Shown piece by piece: positions 22,768 to 31,742 of a stretch of 33,321 bases of DNA. Every line of letters begins with the position of its first letter. Position 1 is the first letter of the stretch. Under the pieces are notes generated by a model. It made no database searches. It was given only the letters and a program-made list of their open reading frames with translations, and was not told where the DNA came from. The stretch is from an uncultured Bacteroidales bacterium. Lineage in GTDB: Bacteria; Bacteroidota; Bacteroidia; Bacteroidales; Paludibacteraceae. Both the position numbers and the translations under genes were made by a program. The stretch covers positions 1 through 33,321 of the forward strand of contig CACYGT010000016.1 in assembly GCA_902774075.1 (NCBI GenBank), read 5' to 3'.

Positions 22768-25700
22768 TTATTCCTCAACTGCCCAAACAGCATAGAATGT
22801 CTTACCATTATATGTCTCCACATTAATATCTGCGTTCGGGGTGAACCAATATCCTGAGCCTGCATTTCGCAGTTCATCTGTTGTTGGAGCGTCACCTATG
22901 CCCTCCATATAAGCTGCCACTTTGCTGTAGTCGCTACGTATCCAGCCGATGAGGTGCAAGTGCGTCTTCTCGCAACTATTACCGCTTCCCGGAACATCCA
23001 CATCCGCATGCGTCGGAGTTGATTGAACCATATTCACCGTCATCTTATCTACACTTACTGTTGCTACTACATCGGAGAAACTCTCATTATGTATATTATC
23101 TACAAAATGAACTAATGGCAATGCTTTTACGCGCACATTGAATGTGAGGGCAAACGCCTTCGGCTCACTGGTGTCATCATTGTGAGTTAGAGTAATCGGT
23201 GTAGACTCAGTCGCCGCTTTTCCTTCGAATGTAAAGTAAGCTCCGGCGCGGTTGGGATTAGCAATATATGTTGCGTTAACAGAATGTGTATATGAGTTAT
23301 TATTCTTGTGTGAAGATAATACACCGCTCGGCGACATCACCACATCAATTTGTTTCTTTTGTCCCACATATACATCAATTGGATCAGGAAGGGCACTACT
23401 GTTATACGTCCACTCCCAACTGGTAACTGTCATCTCTGCGAAGGTAGCCGTTACGTCGTAGGCGCCATCTGCATCCTTAGCGAAGGTCAGAGTGATCACT
23501 TGTGCAGCGCTGCTGTTGTTATCCAATGCGACATCTGCACTCATACTCTTCGCTGCAACCTTTCCGTCGCCGGTCGCTACGCTGAAGGTATGTAACTGGT
23601 ATCCTGTCGCAGGAGTAATCGTCATCACGATCTCGCGATCACCCTTACAGGTCCATGCATATGACTTGTCAAACGTCACCGTTCCGTTGCTCGGACTACC
23701 GCCATCTACCTCCACGGATTTGCCGCAGCAAGTGGTCGAATACGCGGAGTAGGTGTAACTACCAACGCTTCCCGATTGTGTCGCCCAAACGGCATAATAG
23801 GTCTTGTCTGCGCTTCTCGTACCGGTTGCATCATTCAAATCCGCAGGCTCAGTGTCGGTCTCATCGTTGAACCATGTTTCAGTCCAACCCTTGAACACCT
23901 TGCTGCTACAAGCACTCGGTGCACTCGGATCTGAAGGCTTGCTACCTTGTCCATCTATAGATGCTTGCAAGTTCTCATCGCTTGCTCGATAGATAGTCTC
24001 TAACAAGTCATCGTCTGCATAGAACTTAATCTCATTTCGGTCGGTCCATTTTGCATACAATGTAATGTTTCCGTGCGAGCCATTAGAAATGGTTGTCACT
24101 TCTTCAGACCATACGCCGTTGTCTGTGAACCATCCATCGAAACGGCTGTGTCCCTTAGTAGCATCTTTCAAAGTGATGTCCGAAGTCTCGACGGTATAGG
24201 TCGCAGGGTTGTCTTCATCGTTTGTGCCATCGTTCAATACATAGGTGATGGTATAGGTCGTCGGAGTCCATTGAGCCGTAAACTCTGTTGTTGCTTGCAA
24301 GTTATACGTTGCCCCTGCGCTATATGTACTCGTGCCATCGTTCCAACCTGCGAAATCATAATAGTCTTTCTCCGGCTCGGTCGAACAAACGGTATAACTT
24401 GCAGTCTTCGTTGTCACGCCTTCCGTACATGCCGTTCCTGTTCCGCCATTGAAATCGTACGTCACACGCACTTGGTTATCCGCACACTGGGTGACGTAAT
24501 TTTCATATCCTCCATAAGTGATGCGAATTTCTGTAATTGAAGTGCTTGATTCTGTTCCTAACAAGCCTAAATACCCATATGTTGAAGATATGTCATATGA
24601 GGTTCCAGAAGAGGTGGCACTTAATGTGGTTAAGGATGTCGCCGTTGGCTTCGCACTATATGCCGTTGTACTACCATAGACACCAATACTTTTGTTTGCA
24701 GTGGTTGTTATCTTTACACTTGCAAGTTTGTTTCCACTTGTAGGAGCAGTTCCACAGTATAGATACCCTTTGTTATTCCATTGTAGCGCGTGTGATCCAT
24801 TATTTAATCCAAGACTATAAATGGTGTACTGTGCTCCACTAGAACCGGTAATAGTAAAAGTTGTCCATGAATTATCGGCAGCCGTACCTATATTTCCACT
24901 TGTAGCTGCATTGTTAATGATATCAGTTTCACTATTATCTTCTGCAAATACCGCATAGAAATCCGTGTCGTCGCTAATCGTCGGAGAACCGGCCTTATCT
25001 GTAAACAATGCCAAAGCCTCTATATCGTCAGCATCTGTCACAGGACTTCCCTTTGTGATATTAGTTGCGCTCCAACCCATGAACTTGTTCGCACAGTTAT
25101 TCAACGTCTCGTCATCAGGCGCAGTCGGTACATCAGAGATCTTCTCGCCATCTATCACTTTCGTATTGCCAGTCATCACTCCGGTACTATAACTACTGCC
25201 GTTTACGTACCATGTAACCGTATGGATTCTCTTGAAGTTAGCTTGTACCGTTACATCCTTTGCAGGCATCGTGAAACTGGTACTGTTCGAAGTAGCATCC
25301 GCAAACGTTACTCCATCAGAAGTGGTCCATCCGGCGAAGGAATATCCGTCCGGCACAGTTGCTGAGATGCTGATAGGTCCACCGTAATGTGCCGTCGAGG
25401 TACTTCCGGTCAAGGTAGATCCTACGCTCGGAGACTGATTAACGGTCACAGTATAATCAATCCAACTCCAGACTGCAAACAACTCGGTGTCCGCATTTAC
25501 CGTTACACTTGCACCTGCCGCATAAGCCACCGTGCCTGCTGCGGCATTGTCCGCGCTTGTTGCCCAGCCTGCAAATGATTTACCCGTTGGAACTGTAAAA
25601 CCATTAGTAGCTGCAGAAATGGTAGAACCCTTCTCTACATATGCACTCGCATCTGTACTTCCACTCGCGCCACTTCCGTTGTAAGTCACACGGTAGAATG

Positions 25701-28254
25701 GTACAAACGCTAATTTCCAGTTGCTCGCATCTTTGGTAATATCTATACGGAACTTACCATACTTTCCTGCATCTCCATCTGCTAGGTCGGAACCGCGGAA
25801 GTTACCATCAGCATCACCCGGACTATCCTTTACTTTGACGTTTCCCTCGGCAACTGCATCAGAACTGAAGTTACACCATACATATCCGTTTGCGTTGTTC
25901 GCTTTCAATGCTACATAGGCGTGCTCGTTAATAAGTGTACTGGTTAACGTAACAAAATCTGTTTCATAATAATGATTATTCGAAGCCGACTTTGTCATCG
26001 CTGTAGATGTCCAACTTGTGCCATCTGTTCCTGTTCGCAACACATATGCTTCTGGCTTGAATCGAAGATAGTAGTTCTTATCAGTGCTGTTTTTATAAAT
26101 GTGGAATGTTCCAAGTGCATTAGCTGGATAACTCTCGTAATAGTTGCCGCTATTCCACCCCAAAGCACGTCCGGTAGGAATATCGTAAGTCTTAATTCCT
26201 CCAATCGCCCATTCTTCACCATAGGTAGAAGTACTTCCTTGCCAACCTACGTAGTATGCATTAGTAGTAGGGAACTCACCTTCCCATATGGCATCGTCTG
26301 ACGCACCCCAATCGGCATCATCAAAACAATTGTTAGTTACCCAACCTCCATAAGAATGGTTGCCTGTATGGAAAGAGAAAGCCGTACAAACACCTTCTAT
26401 CGTTATAGTTAAGTTGCCTGTTATGTTTGCTCCGGAGATGCTCAAAGAACCTGTGGCTTTTGTCCATGTATATGAACTAGCTCCCACTACTGTAATGGAG
26501 TTGGGCAATGCCGATCCGGCAGCAGCTTCAAAAGTTGCGGAGAAATCTCCACATACATTAGCTCCCGCATTCGGTCCGGATGTCTTGGATACATTTGTCA
26601 GATTGTATTCTACACTCCATTTGCCGGAATTGTAACCCGAACCGCTATTATCCATTGTCGTGTCTTTGTCGCAATAAGAACTAGAAGCCGTAGCTGATAG
26701 TTGGAAATCGTACGTGGTGTTACAACTTAAGCCAGTGATAGTTGCATAGCAAGAATCATTGGAACCTGGACTACTTCCGCTTTTATCTGTAATACTGATC
26801 TCAGCATCCGTTCCTGGGACTTTGGTGCTCCATGCAGTAGTCCAATCCCCATCTCCGTGCTCTCGATATTTCAATGTCCAACTTGCTACGTTAGCTATCT
26901 TATGCCATCCAATTTTTGCTTCCGTTGGGTTGCTCCACTTAACCGACCCATTTATTGAACCCAGTGAAGTGCAGCAATTCGGAACAGAAATGTATGAAGT
27001 AGTTAATGGTACCGTATAGGTAACCGAAATAGCATCTACACGAGCCTGAGCAGTCGATGCCGTGAAAACAATAGATGAAGCAGAACCACTCCAACTTCCA
27101 TTATCGCCAGATGTAGACAGTGTTCCTGAGCTCGCTGTCATATTGGAAATTGCATAGCCACTAACGCCCGTTAGACTAATTGCAGTAATAGTTGCCCCTG
27201 CTATCGTAATTGTGCTATTTTTATAGATTCGGGCTGGATCTCCATATTCGTTAGAAGAGGAACATTTGTATGTTATAGGTTTTCCCGTTTCTAATGTAAC
27301 TGCAGACGTCGTTGCTGCAGTTATAGTGGATGACGAAGCCGTAGCACTTCCGCCTCCTTCAGTTTTCGTATAAACAGGGTATAGATTCTCATTTGCACTT
27401 GGAGAATAAGAACCTGCAGGAATAATTGTTGGGGCGGTAGTGGTCCAACTGGATTGTTCTGCCACCCATGTTTTGGTCCAACCTGCAAAAGTGTAGCCAG
27501 AACAACCAGAGCGAGAAGGCAATGTAACTCCGGCTCCTGGAGAAGCTTCGGTAAGAGTAGCACTGTTATCCATTAAAGTTACGGTATGAGCTACTGCAGC
27601 AGGTACAGCAGTCACAATAACACGCAAACTATCCAAACGAACATTTGTTTTAGTGTTTGTTCTGGTAAATTTTAGTGCAAGAGTGGTTTTGCCCGAGGTG
27701 CTAATTTCATCTGATGTTATATCGGCGCCAGCAGAAGATGTGCTTTTGCCATCAGTCCAATCACCAGAGTCTAATTTGTATTGAGCAGTTACTGATGATC
27801 CTCCTCCTTGATTCCAAATAATGCGAATCTTAGTGGCTCCATATAGTGGAATTCCTGTCACCTGAAAATACACACCGTCTGTTTCCTTTTTAAGCCAAAT
27901 GTGCGCGCCAACACAGTTAGCACCGCTCGCGGAGCTCAACATTACATTTGAAGCTGTATAACTTAATCCGGAAATATCATCATTGTCTAACATGGATGTT
28001 CCTTTAGAACTATTTGCTGCCGCAGCAATATCGCTAGCGCTCGATGCAGAAAAAGCGCCTGTCTCAGTAGTTGTTCCAGTAAAGGCTTCTTTCCAGAGGA
28101 CATCGTTAACTTTAGCAGTAGTTGCTCCCCAAGCCTCACCAACACTACACAATAGCCCTATAAACAAAAAAGCCGCATAAAGGGTTATGCGGGAGATATG
28201 AGTGTGAGTGAGTAAGTGCGCTTTCATCTTCGAATATGTAGATATTTGCTTCAT
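22768..28254 (-). CDS. Giant secreted protein with multiple InlB/Listeria-Bacteroides repeats
   Basis: A 1828-residue protein with an N-terminal signal (ITLYAAFLFIGLLCSVGEAWGA, cleaved near 43; the text pair EAWGA/NAWGA matches its neighbour). At least six InlB B-type repeats are recognisable by GYxFAGW and LxAxW ends: GYTFAGWTKTW, GKSFAGWATS, GYSFAGWTTSDG, YYDFAGWNDG, HSRFDGWFTDNG and KVFKGWTETW. A fibronectin-III-like segment (WTLKYREHGDGDW to TYDFQLSA) lies near 405-510. The protein stops at GKTFYAVWAVEE, the end of a repeat, with no sorting domain visible, unlike the next gene. The alternative start at 28227 (MKAHLL) would shorten the signal. It is the first gene of the locus, 47 nt before the second giant gene. 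Surface adhesin is the best guess. Confidence 0.8.
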   Translation of the reverse strand: MKQISTYSKMKAHLLTHTHISRITLYAAFLFIGLLCSVGEAWGATTAKVNDVLWKEAFTGTTTETGAFSASSASDIAAAANSSKGTSMLDNDDISGLSYTASNVMLSSASGANCVGAHIWLKKETDGVYFQVTGIPLYGATKIRIIWNQGGGSSVTAQYKLDSGDWTDGKSTSSAGADITSDEISTSGKTTLALKFTRTNTKTNVRLDSLRVIVTAVPAAVAHTVTLMDNSATLTEASPGAGVTLPSRSGCSGYTFAGWTKTWVAEQSSWTTTAPTIIPAGSYSPSANENLYPVYTKTEGGGSATASSSTITAATTSAVTLETGKPITYKCSSSNEYGDPARIYKNSTITIAGATITAISLTGVSGYAISNMTASSGTLSTSGDNGSWSGSASSIVFTASTAQARVDAISVTYTVPLTTSYISVPNCCTSLGSINGSVKWSNPTEAKIGWHKIANVASWTLKYREHGDGDWTTAWSTKVPGTDAEISITDKSGSSPGSNDSCYATITGLSCNTTYDFQLSATASSSYCDKDTTMDNSGSGYNSGKWSVEYNLTNVSKTSGPNAGANVCGDFSATFEAAAGSALPNSITVVGASSYTWTKATGSLSISGANITGNLTITIEGVCTAFSFHTGNHSYGGWVTNNCFDDADWGASDDAIWEGEFPTTNAYYVGWQGSTSTYGEEWAIGGIKTYDIPTGRALGWNSGNYYESYPANALGTFHIYKNSTDKNYYLRFKPEAYVLRTGTDGTSWTSTAMTKSASNNHYYETDFVTLTSTLINEHAYVALKANNANGYVWCNFSSDAVAEGNVKVKDSPGDADGNFRGSDLADGDAGKYGKFRIDITKDASNWKLAFVPFYRVTYNGSGASGSTDASAYVEKGSTISAATNGFTVPTGKSFAGWATSADNAAAGTVAYAAGASVTVNADTELFAVWSWIDYTVTVNQSPSVGSTLTGSTSTAHYGGPISISATVPDGYSFAGWTTSDGVTFADATSNSTSFTMPAKDVTVQANFKRIHTVTWYVNGSSYSTGVMTGNTKVIDGEKISDVPTAPDDETLNNCANKFMGWSATNITKGSPVTDADDIEALALFTDKAGSPTISDDTDFYAVFAEDNSETDIINNAATSGNIGTAADNSWTTFTITGSSGAQYTIYSLGLNNGSHALQWNNKGYLYCGTAPTSGNKLASVKITTTANKSIGVYGSTTAYSAKPTATSLTTLSATSSGTSYDISSTYGYLGLLGTESSTSITEIRITYGGYENYVTQCADNQVRVTYDFNGGTGTACTEGVTTKTASYTVCSTEPEKDYYDFAGWNDGTSTYSAGATYNLQATTEFTAQWTPTTYTITYVLNDGTNDEDNPATYTVETSDITLKDATKGHSRFDGWFTDNGVWSEEVTTISNGSHGNITLYAKWTDRNEIKFYADDDLLETIYRASDENLQASIDGQGSKPSDPSAPSACSSKVFKGWTETWFNDETDTEPADLNDATGTRSADKTYYAVWATQSGSVGSYTYSAYSTTCCGKSVEVDGGSPSNGTVTFDKSYAWTCKGDREIVMTITPATGYQLHTFSVATGDGKVAAKSMSADVALDNNSSAAQVITLTFAKDADGAYDVTATFAEMTVTSWEWTYNSSALPDPIDVYVGQKKQIDVVMSPSGVLSSHKNNNSYTHSVNATYIANPNRAGAYFTFEGKAATESTPITLTHNDDTSEPKAFALTFNVRVKALPLVHFVDNIHNESFSDVVATVSVDKMTVNMVQSTPTHADVDVPGSGNSCEKTHLHLIGWIRSDYSKVAAYMEGIGDAPTTDELRNAGSGYWFTPNADINVETYNGKTFYAVWAVEE

Positions 28255-28287
28255 AGTATAATGTGTTTTTAGATTTGTAAACCGACT

Positions 28288-28320
28288 GCAAAATTATAAA
28301 AAAAAATCGACATAACCAAA
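28288..28320 (-). promoter_or_regulatory. Promoter of the surface-protein locus
   Basis: TAATTTTGC at 28296-28288 and TTTG at 28320-28317 with a 20-nt spacer. Predicted start near 28283, 29 nt before the ATG at 28254. It lacks the GCATATATGC palindrome. Confidence 0.78.
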
Positions 28321-28548
28321 TTTTCTTTTCATTTTCTTTCATTTTTATTCTCTTTTTTTATATTTGTTCACTCCATTTGACACCCCTGTCCATTTTTGAA
28401 CATTCCATTGTGCATTTTTTCCCTCTACTTATTTCAGGATAAGACAGCTTGTTCCTTTTTTTTGACCTATTGAAAAAGACTGAAAAACAAAACTGACACG
28501 GAACAATGTCCCATGCCAGACTGATAAATCGAGAATAGCTATATGGAC
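28321..28548. other. AT-rich non-coding gap
   Basis: No gene is seen. The left half is pyrimidine-rich on the plus strand (long T/C runs). The right half has no convincing hairpin or promoter. It separates the surface locus from the ATPase gene, which ends at 28549. Confidence 0.6.
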
Positions 28549-29670
28549 TTACTCTAAACCTCTAAGCCAAATGGCCATAAAACGGTCGTATACGATATAG
28601 CCTTCTTCGGTAGGATAGAGATACTCTTCTTCTACCAAAGACGCCAAAGCTCGTTGCACACTGCTCGCAGAACGCAGATGGTATTTTTTGACAAATAGTC
28701 CGGATGTAGGTTGCTTGACTTCTCCTTCTGCTGCTACAGCACGTAATAATATGGCTTGCACTTGGGTTAGATGATGGTATTGCTTCTTGTAATCCTCTTC
28801 CTCGGACCGAATGATAGAAACGACAGCTTGTTGTACAACAGTTTCTGTTACCTCAATATCTGACAGCCGATACAAACGATGCAAAATAGCTTGGATATAC
28901 CACGTCACGCCATCTGTCATCGTATATACTTGATGGAAAATCTCCTTGGAGAGTTTAACATTTTTCTGCTGCAGATGATGATGAGCAAAGGCATAATATT
29001 TATCTTCGTCCAAAGAACCGAGTTGCATTCGCTCTGTACTGCGATAGAACGGGTGTTTCGGAGAAGAGAACATCACATCCATTACATGTTGCTTACTGCC
29101 GGAAAAAATAATATGCACATTGTGTACTCGCTCCAAAAGTGAACGCAAGATGGCTTCTACATTGTCTTCCGGATACTCTCCTACCTGTTGAAACTCGTCC
29201 AATGCGATATAGCAGTTTACGTTGGATTGAGCCATGTAAGCAAAAATCTCCTCTAATGTCTGCTGTGAGTTTTGCGGCGCATAGGACAAACTAACCTGAG
29301 GCAGATTGGTGTATGGGTCGACTCCGAATGTTAATTGAGCACTCCGGAAAAACTTCATCACAAAACCTTCCGCCTTTTGGATGGGAGTGTCCAATTGTCC
29401 GATGATGGCCTTGCCTAACAAATTGACAAAATCAGACAACGAGCGAGTCGGGTACAAGTCAATATAGAAGCACCGGAAATCACTATTATGTTCTTTAATG
29501 TATTGGAACGTGTGGTGAATCAAACCTGACTTGCCCATTCGTCGAGGACTGATTAATGTTAGGTTGGTACCATTTTGCATGGATTCAACTAATTGGCGAG
29601 TCTCATCCTCTCGATCGCAGAAATACTCCGGACCTTCATAGCCGTACAACAGAAAAGGATTGTCAATCAT
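28549..29670 (-). CDS. P-loop ATPase of the Bacteroidota AAA/STAND-like type
   Basis: A 373-residue ATPase. NPFLLYGYEGPEYFCDRE is the family's usual opening, which supports ATG 29670; a TTG start at 29721 would add 17 residues. The Walker A loop is SPRRMGKSG at 41-49 and Walker B is NCYIALDEFQQ near 158-168. A sensor strand (VHIIFSGSK) and a C-terminal winged-helix-like part follow (QAILLRAVAAEGEVKQPT through SVQRALASLVEEEYL). Such ATPases are abundant and variable in Bacteroidales; some are tied to mobile or defence loci, but the role is generally unknown. It stands alone behind its own promoter with a strong palindrome in the leader. Confidence 0.85.
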   Translation of the reverse strand: MIDNPFLLYGYEGPEYFCDREDETRQLVESMQNGTNLTLISPRRMGKSGLIHHTFQYIKEHNSDFRCFYIDLYPTRSLSDFVNLLGKAIIGQLDTPIQKAEGFVMKFFRSAQLTFGVDPYTNLPQVSLSYAPQNSQQTLEEIFAYMAQSNVNCYIALDEFQQVGEYPEDNVEAILRSLLERVHNVHIIFSGSKQHVMDVMFSSPKHPFYRSTERMQLGSLDEDKYYAFAHHHLQQKNVKLSKEIFHQVYTMTDGVTWYIQAILHRLYRLSDIEVTETVVQQAVVSIIRSEEEDYKKQYHHLTQVQAILLRAVAAEGEVKQPTSGLFVKKYHLRSASSVQRALASLVEEEYLYPTEEGYIVYDRFMAIWLRGLE

Positions 29671-29713
29671 ATCAGCAACGTTTTCAATTGAATATAATGA
29701 TACGCGTTTTGCG

Positions 29714-29730
29714 TTACGCAAGTTGCGTAA
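29714..29730. promoter_or_regulatory. Operator candidate TTACGCAA-G-TTGCGTAA
   Basis: A perfect 8-bp inverted repeat around a single base, 14 nt downstream of the -7 element (29744-29752) and upstream of ATG 29670. It lies just after the predicted transcription start near 29738, the position of a repressor site. Confidence 0.6.
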
Positions 29731-29743
29731 TTTGTTTTCGGCT

Positions 29744-29776
29744 GCAAAGGTACAACTTTTTTTTTATATATGCAAA
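29744..29776 (-). promoter_or_regulatory. Promoter of the ATPase gene
   Basis: TACCTTTGC at 29752-29744 and TTTG at 29776-29773 with a 20-nt spacer; TTTGCATATATA carries half of the -33 palindrome. Confidence 0.8.
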
Positions 29777-29860
29777 TTTAGGAGCAGATTTTTTTCTTTA
29801 GTCACTGGAATTGGCAACCCCTAATGATTGCCTTGGGGAAGTTATGGTATAGTTTTAATC

Positions 29861-30417
29861 TTAGAGACCACTACGGGAAAGAATATATTTTAATAGTGAA
29901 TCTTGGCGTTTGAAAGTATATTCCTGCTGTACATCAACGGTGCTCTCTAAATCGGATATATAAAACGTGCTTACGGTCGATAATATCATATGTTTGTTGG
30001 TGATTTTTTCAACCTTATATCGTGAGATAGACGTGTATTCCTCGTATCCGGGAATAGTACTTCCACTCGTCACTACAATCTCCAAATATCGTCTTCTCCT
30101 TCTACTACATATTTCTGATAGCAATCACAATAAGTAGAATTCCAATCTCCTTCCTCGTTAGAATAGTGCCACTCACTGATATAGTTATTTCTAAACAGCC
30201 ATGCCTCCTCTCCTGGCTTATACTCTCGCGTATAGAGGCTATCCCTCACATACGTGTTTCCATGCCAATCTGCATACACCACCTTGTCGACTGTTACGGT
30301 CTGTATCTCCCAACCACCTTCTATAAACGTAGCATCATCGGGGACCTCTCTATCACAACTTACCGACGTAAAACCAACAAGGCAAAGTACTGCCATCAAA
30401 AAATGTTTTGGAGTCAT
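29861..30417 (-). pseudogene. Frameshifted lipoprotein, possibly lipocalin-like
   Basis: The first frame (30417-30073) encodes a lipoprotein signal MTPKHFLMAVLCLVGFTSVSC and a domain with FIEGGWEIQTVTVDKVVY, then stops just after EGEDDIWRL. The next frame continues without a gap as LEIVVTSGSTIPGYEEY to KYILSRSGL, ending at 29861. One extra T in the three-T run at 30084-30086 would restore a single protein of about 185 residues. The GGWEIQTVTVDKV opening recalls small Bacteroidota lipocalin-like lipoproteins, but I cannot name the family. The promoter at 30445-30476 is intact. A sequencing indel or a recent mutation explains the break equally well; no slippery heptamer was seen. Confidence 0.78.
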
Positions 30418-30444
30418 AATAATAGGTTTTAATTATTTTTGGCT

Positions 30445-30476
30445 GCAAATTTACTACAAAAATTGCATATATGCAA
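30445..30476 (-). promoter_or_regulatory. Promoter of the frameshifted lipoprotein with TTGCATATATGCAA
   Basis: TAAATTTGC at 30453-30445, TTG at 30476-30474, spacer 20 nt. The perfect 14-bp palindrome is at 30463-30476. Confidence 0.82.
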
Positions 30477-30536
30477 GTTTTGTGGTGTGAAAATAGACAA
30501 AAATATGGACTTTTTGAAATTTTTGTGGGCAAAATC

Positions 30537-30567
30537 TTGCATGGTTCAAAAAAATGTTGTACTTTTG
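30537..30567 (+). promoter_or_regulatory. Promoter of the secreted protein at 30621
   Basis: TTG at 30537-30539 (TTGCATGG), spacer 20 nt, TACTTTTG at 30560-30567. It is divergent from the promoter at 30445-30476. Confidence 0.8.
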
Positions 30568-30620
30568 CAGCTGGAAATTAACTCCAAAATGAATACTCAC
30601 AATTTTAAAATTTAACTCAC

Positions 30621-31523
30621 ATGAAAAAAATTGTAATGGCGTTGTTGTGTTTGCTCGCTATCTTTACAAAAGCACAAGCAATTGAAGTCGGTGATGCAGC
30701 TATCGTAGATGGCTATCCGGTAGTAGTTATTTTTGTGGATGAGTCAGGCGAACATGGTCTGTATATGACGGGAACGGCGCTGACGGAAGAGCAGTTCACA
30801 GGTGTTGACTCAAAGGCAAACAAAAAAGCCGAGAAGTACATGAAGAAACAGGGCATTGAGTTGCCGGAAGGTATGCCTGAGTTGAAATATCCGATGCCAT
30901 TCATTAAATATGCAGAGAAGATGAAAGTTCCCGGCAAGATGAAAAAACAGATTGAGAGCGAGTTGCTGCCGAAGATCGGTGGTCAAGGTGAGGAGAACCA
31001 GAAAGCTATCCTGCAGTTCTGCGAAGACAACAAGCTTGATGCCGCTACCTTCTTCCCACTGGAGTATTGGGCAACGCAGTTAGGCGAAGGTTGGTATATT
31101 CCGGGCGCAGATGAGGTGTTCTATCTGAGACAGATGATTACCGGTAACGGTCCTGCAAAGAACGACTTCTGCATGGATATGACCAAGAAAGAGAACACGA
31201 CCAAATTGTCCGAAGTGATGCAGAAATTCGGTGCCAAAGCAGGTGAGCAGCAGTTTATGATTACTTTCCCTGGTCTTCACGAGAAGATCTACACCTCGAC
31301 TTTCGACAACACGCCGTGGAGCGAGGATAAGGAGAACAAGAAATTCATAACCATCGAGGACCACTTCACGAACGTAATGATCAACGGCCCGATGGCAGCT
31401 GCCAGCGCCAAGAAGTACGGAGCGAAAGAGGAGCAAGCCAGCCCGGTAGCACGTATCTCGTACCGCGGTGCCTATATCACCAATGCATGGTGGGGTCAGG
31501 TAGTAGCTGTTAAGAAATTCTAA
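30621..31523 (+). CDS. Secreted protein of unknown function
   Basis: A 300-residue protein with a signal peptide (MKKIVMALLCLLAIFTKAQA, cleaved before IEVGD). The mature part is rich in Lys and Glu, with amphipathic helical stretches (SKANKKAEKYMKKQGIE, KMKKQIESELLPKIGG). A Trp/Gly/Tyr-containing segment, LGEGWYIPGADEVFYL, resembles the GWxxPxxxEL signature of some Bacteroidota exported domains. The protein ends SYRGAYITNAWWGQVVAVKKF. No catalytic motif or lipobox was recognised, so a soluble periplasmic or surface location is likely. It is a single-gene unit with its own promoter and terminator. Confidence 0.8.
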   Translation: MKKIVMALLCLLAIFTKAQAIEVGDAAIVDGYPVVVIFVDESGEHGLYMTGTALTEEQFTGVDSKANKKAEKYMKKQGIELPEGMPELKYPMPFIKYAEKMKVPGKMKKQIESELLPKIGGQGEENQKAILQFCEDNKLDAATFFPLEYWATQLGEGWYIPGADEVFYLRQMITGNGPAKNDFCMDMTKKENTTKLSEVMQKFGAKAGEQQFMITFPGLHEKIYTSTFDNTPWSEDKENKKFITIEDHFTNVMINGPMAAASAKKYGAKEEQASPVARISYRGAYITNAWWGQVVAVKKF

Positions 31524-31550
31524 ATTTCTGATTTCAGAATTCAGAAATCA
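31518..31550 (+). repeat. Heptad array at the 3' end of the secreted-protein gene
   Basis: TTCTAAA, TTTCTGA, TTTCAGA, ATTCAGA, AATCACA run with a 7-nt period from the stop codon to the terminator. Parts also form a weak inverted repeat (TTTCTG with CAGAAA). Confidence 0.55.
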
Positions 31551-31551
31551 C

Positions 31552-31580
31552 AAGGAGTCCAAAAGGGCTCCTTTTTTTTT
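31552..31580 (+). terminator. Intrinsic terminator after the secreted-protein gene
   Basis: AAGGAGTCC pairs with GGGCTCCTT (one G-T wobble) around AAAA and is followed by a run of T. Confidence 0.85.
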
Positions 31581-31655
31581 GAATGGCGCAAAATCGACAT
31601 TTTTCTTGCATATGTGCAAATAATTTCGTCTTTTTCCATTTTTTCTCCCTTTCTC

Positions 31656-31686
31656 TTGCGTATGTCCGAAATTTTCCGTACCTTTG
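31656..31686 (+). promoter_or_regulatory. Promoter of the RAYT-like gene
   Basis: TTG at 31656-31658 (TTGCGTATGT), spacer 20 nt, TACCTTTG at 31679-31686. A second TTGCATATGTGCAA lies upstream at 31606-31619. Confidence 0.78.
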
Positions 31687-31742
31687 CAGCCGCAAACACA
31701 CGGCTCAGTAATGAAAGGTGCTTTAGAACATACGGAACTTGG

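Noticed and set aside
28321..28548. Small RNA or tRNA in the AT-rich gap
   Set aside because: No cloverleaf, conserved tRNA words, promoter or stable hairpin was found.
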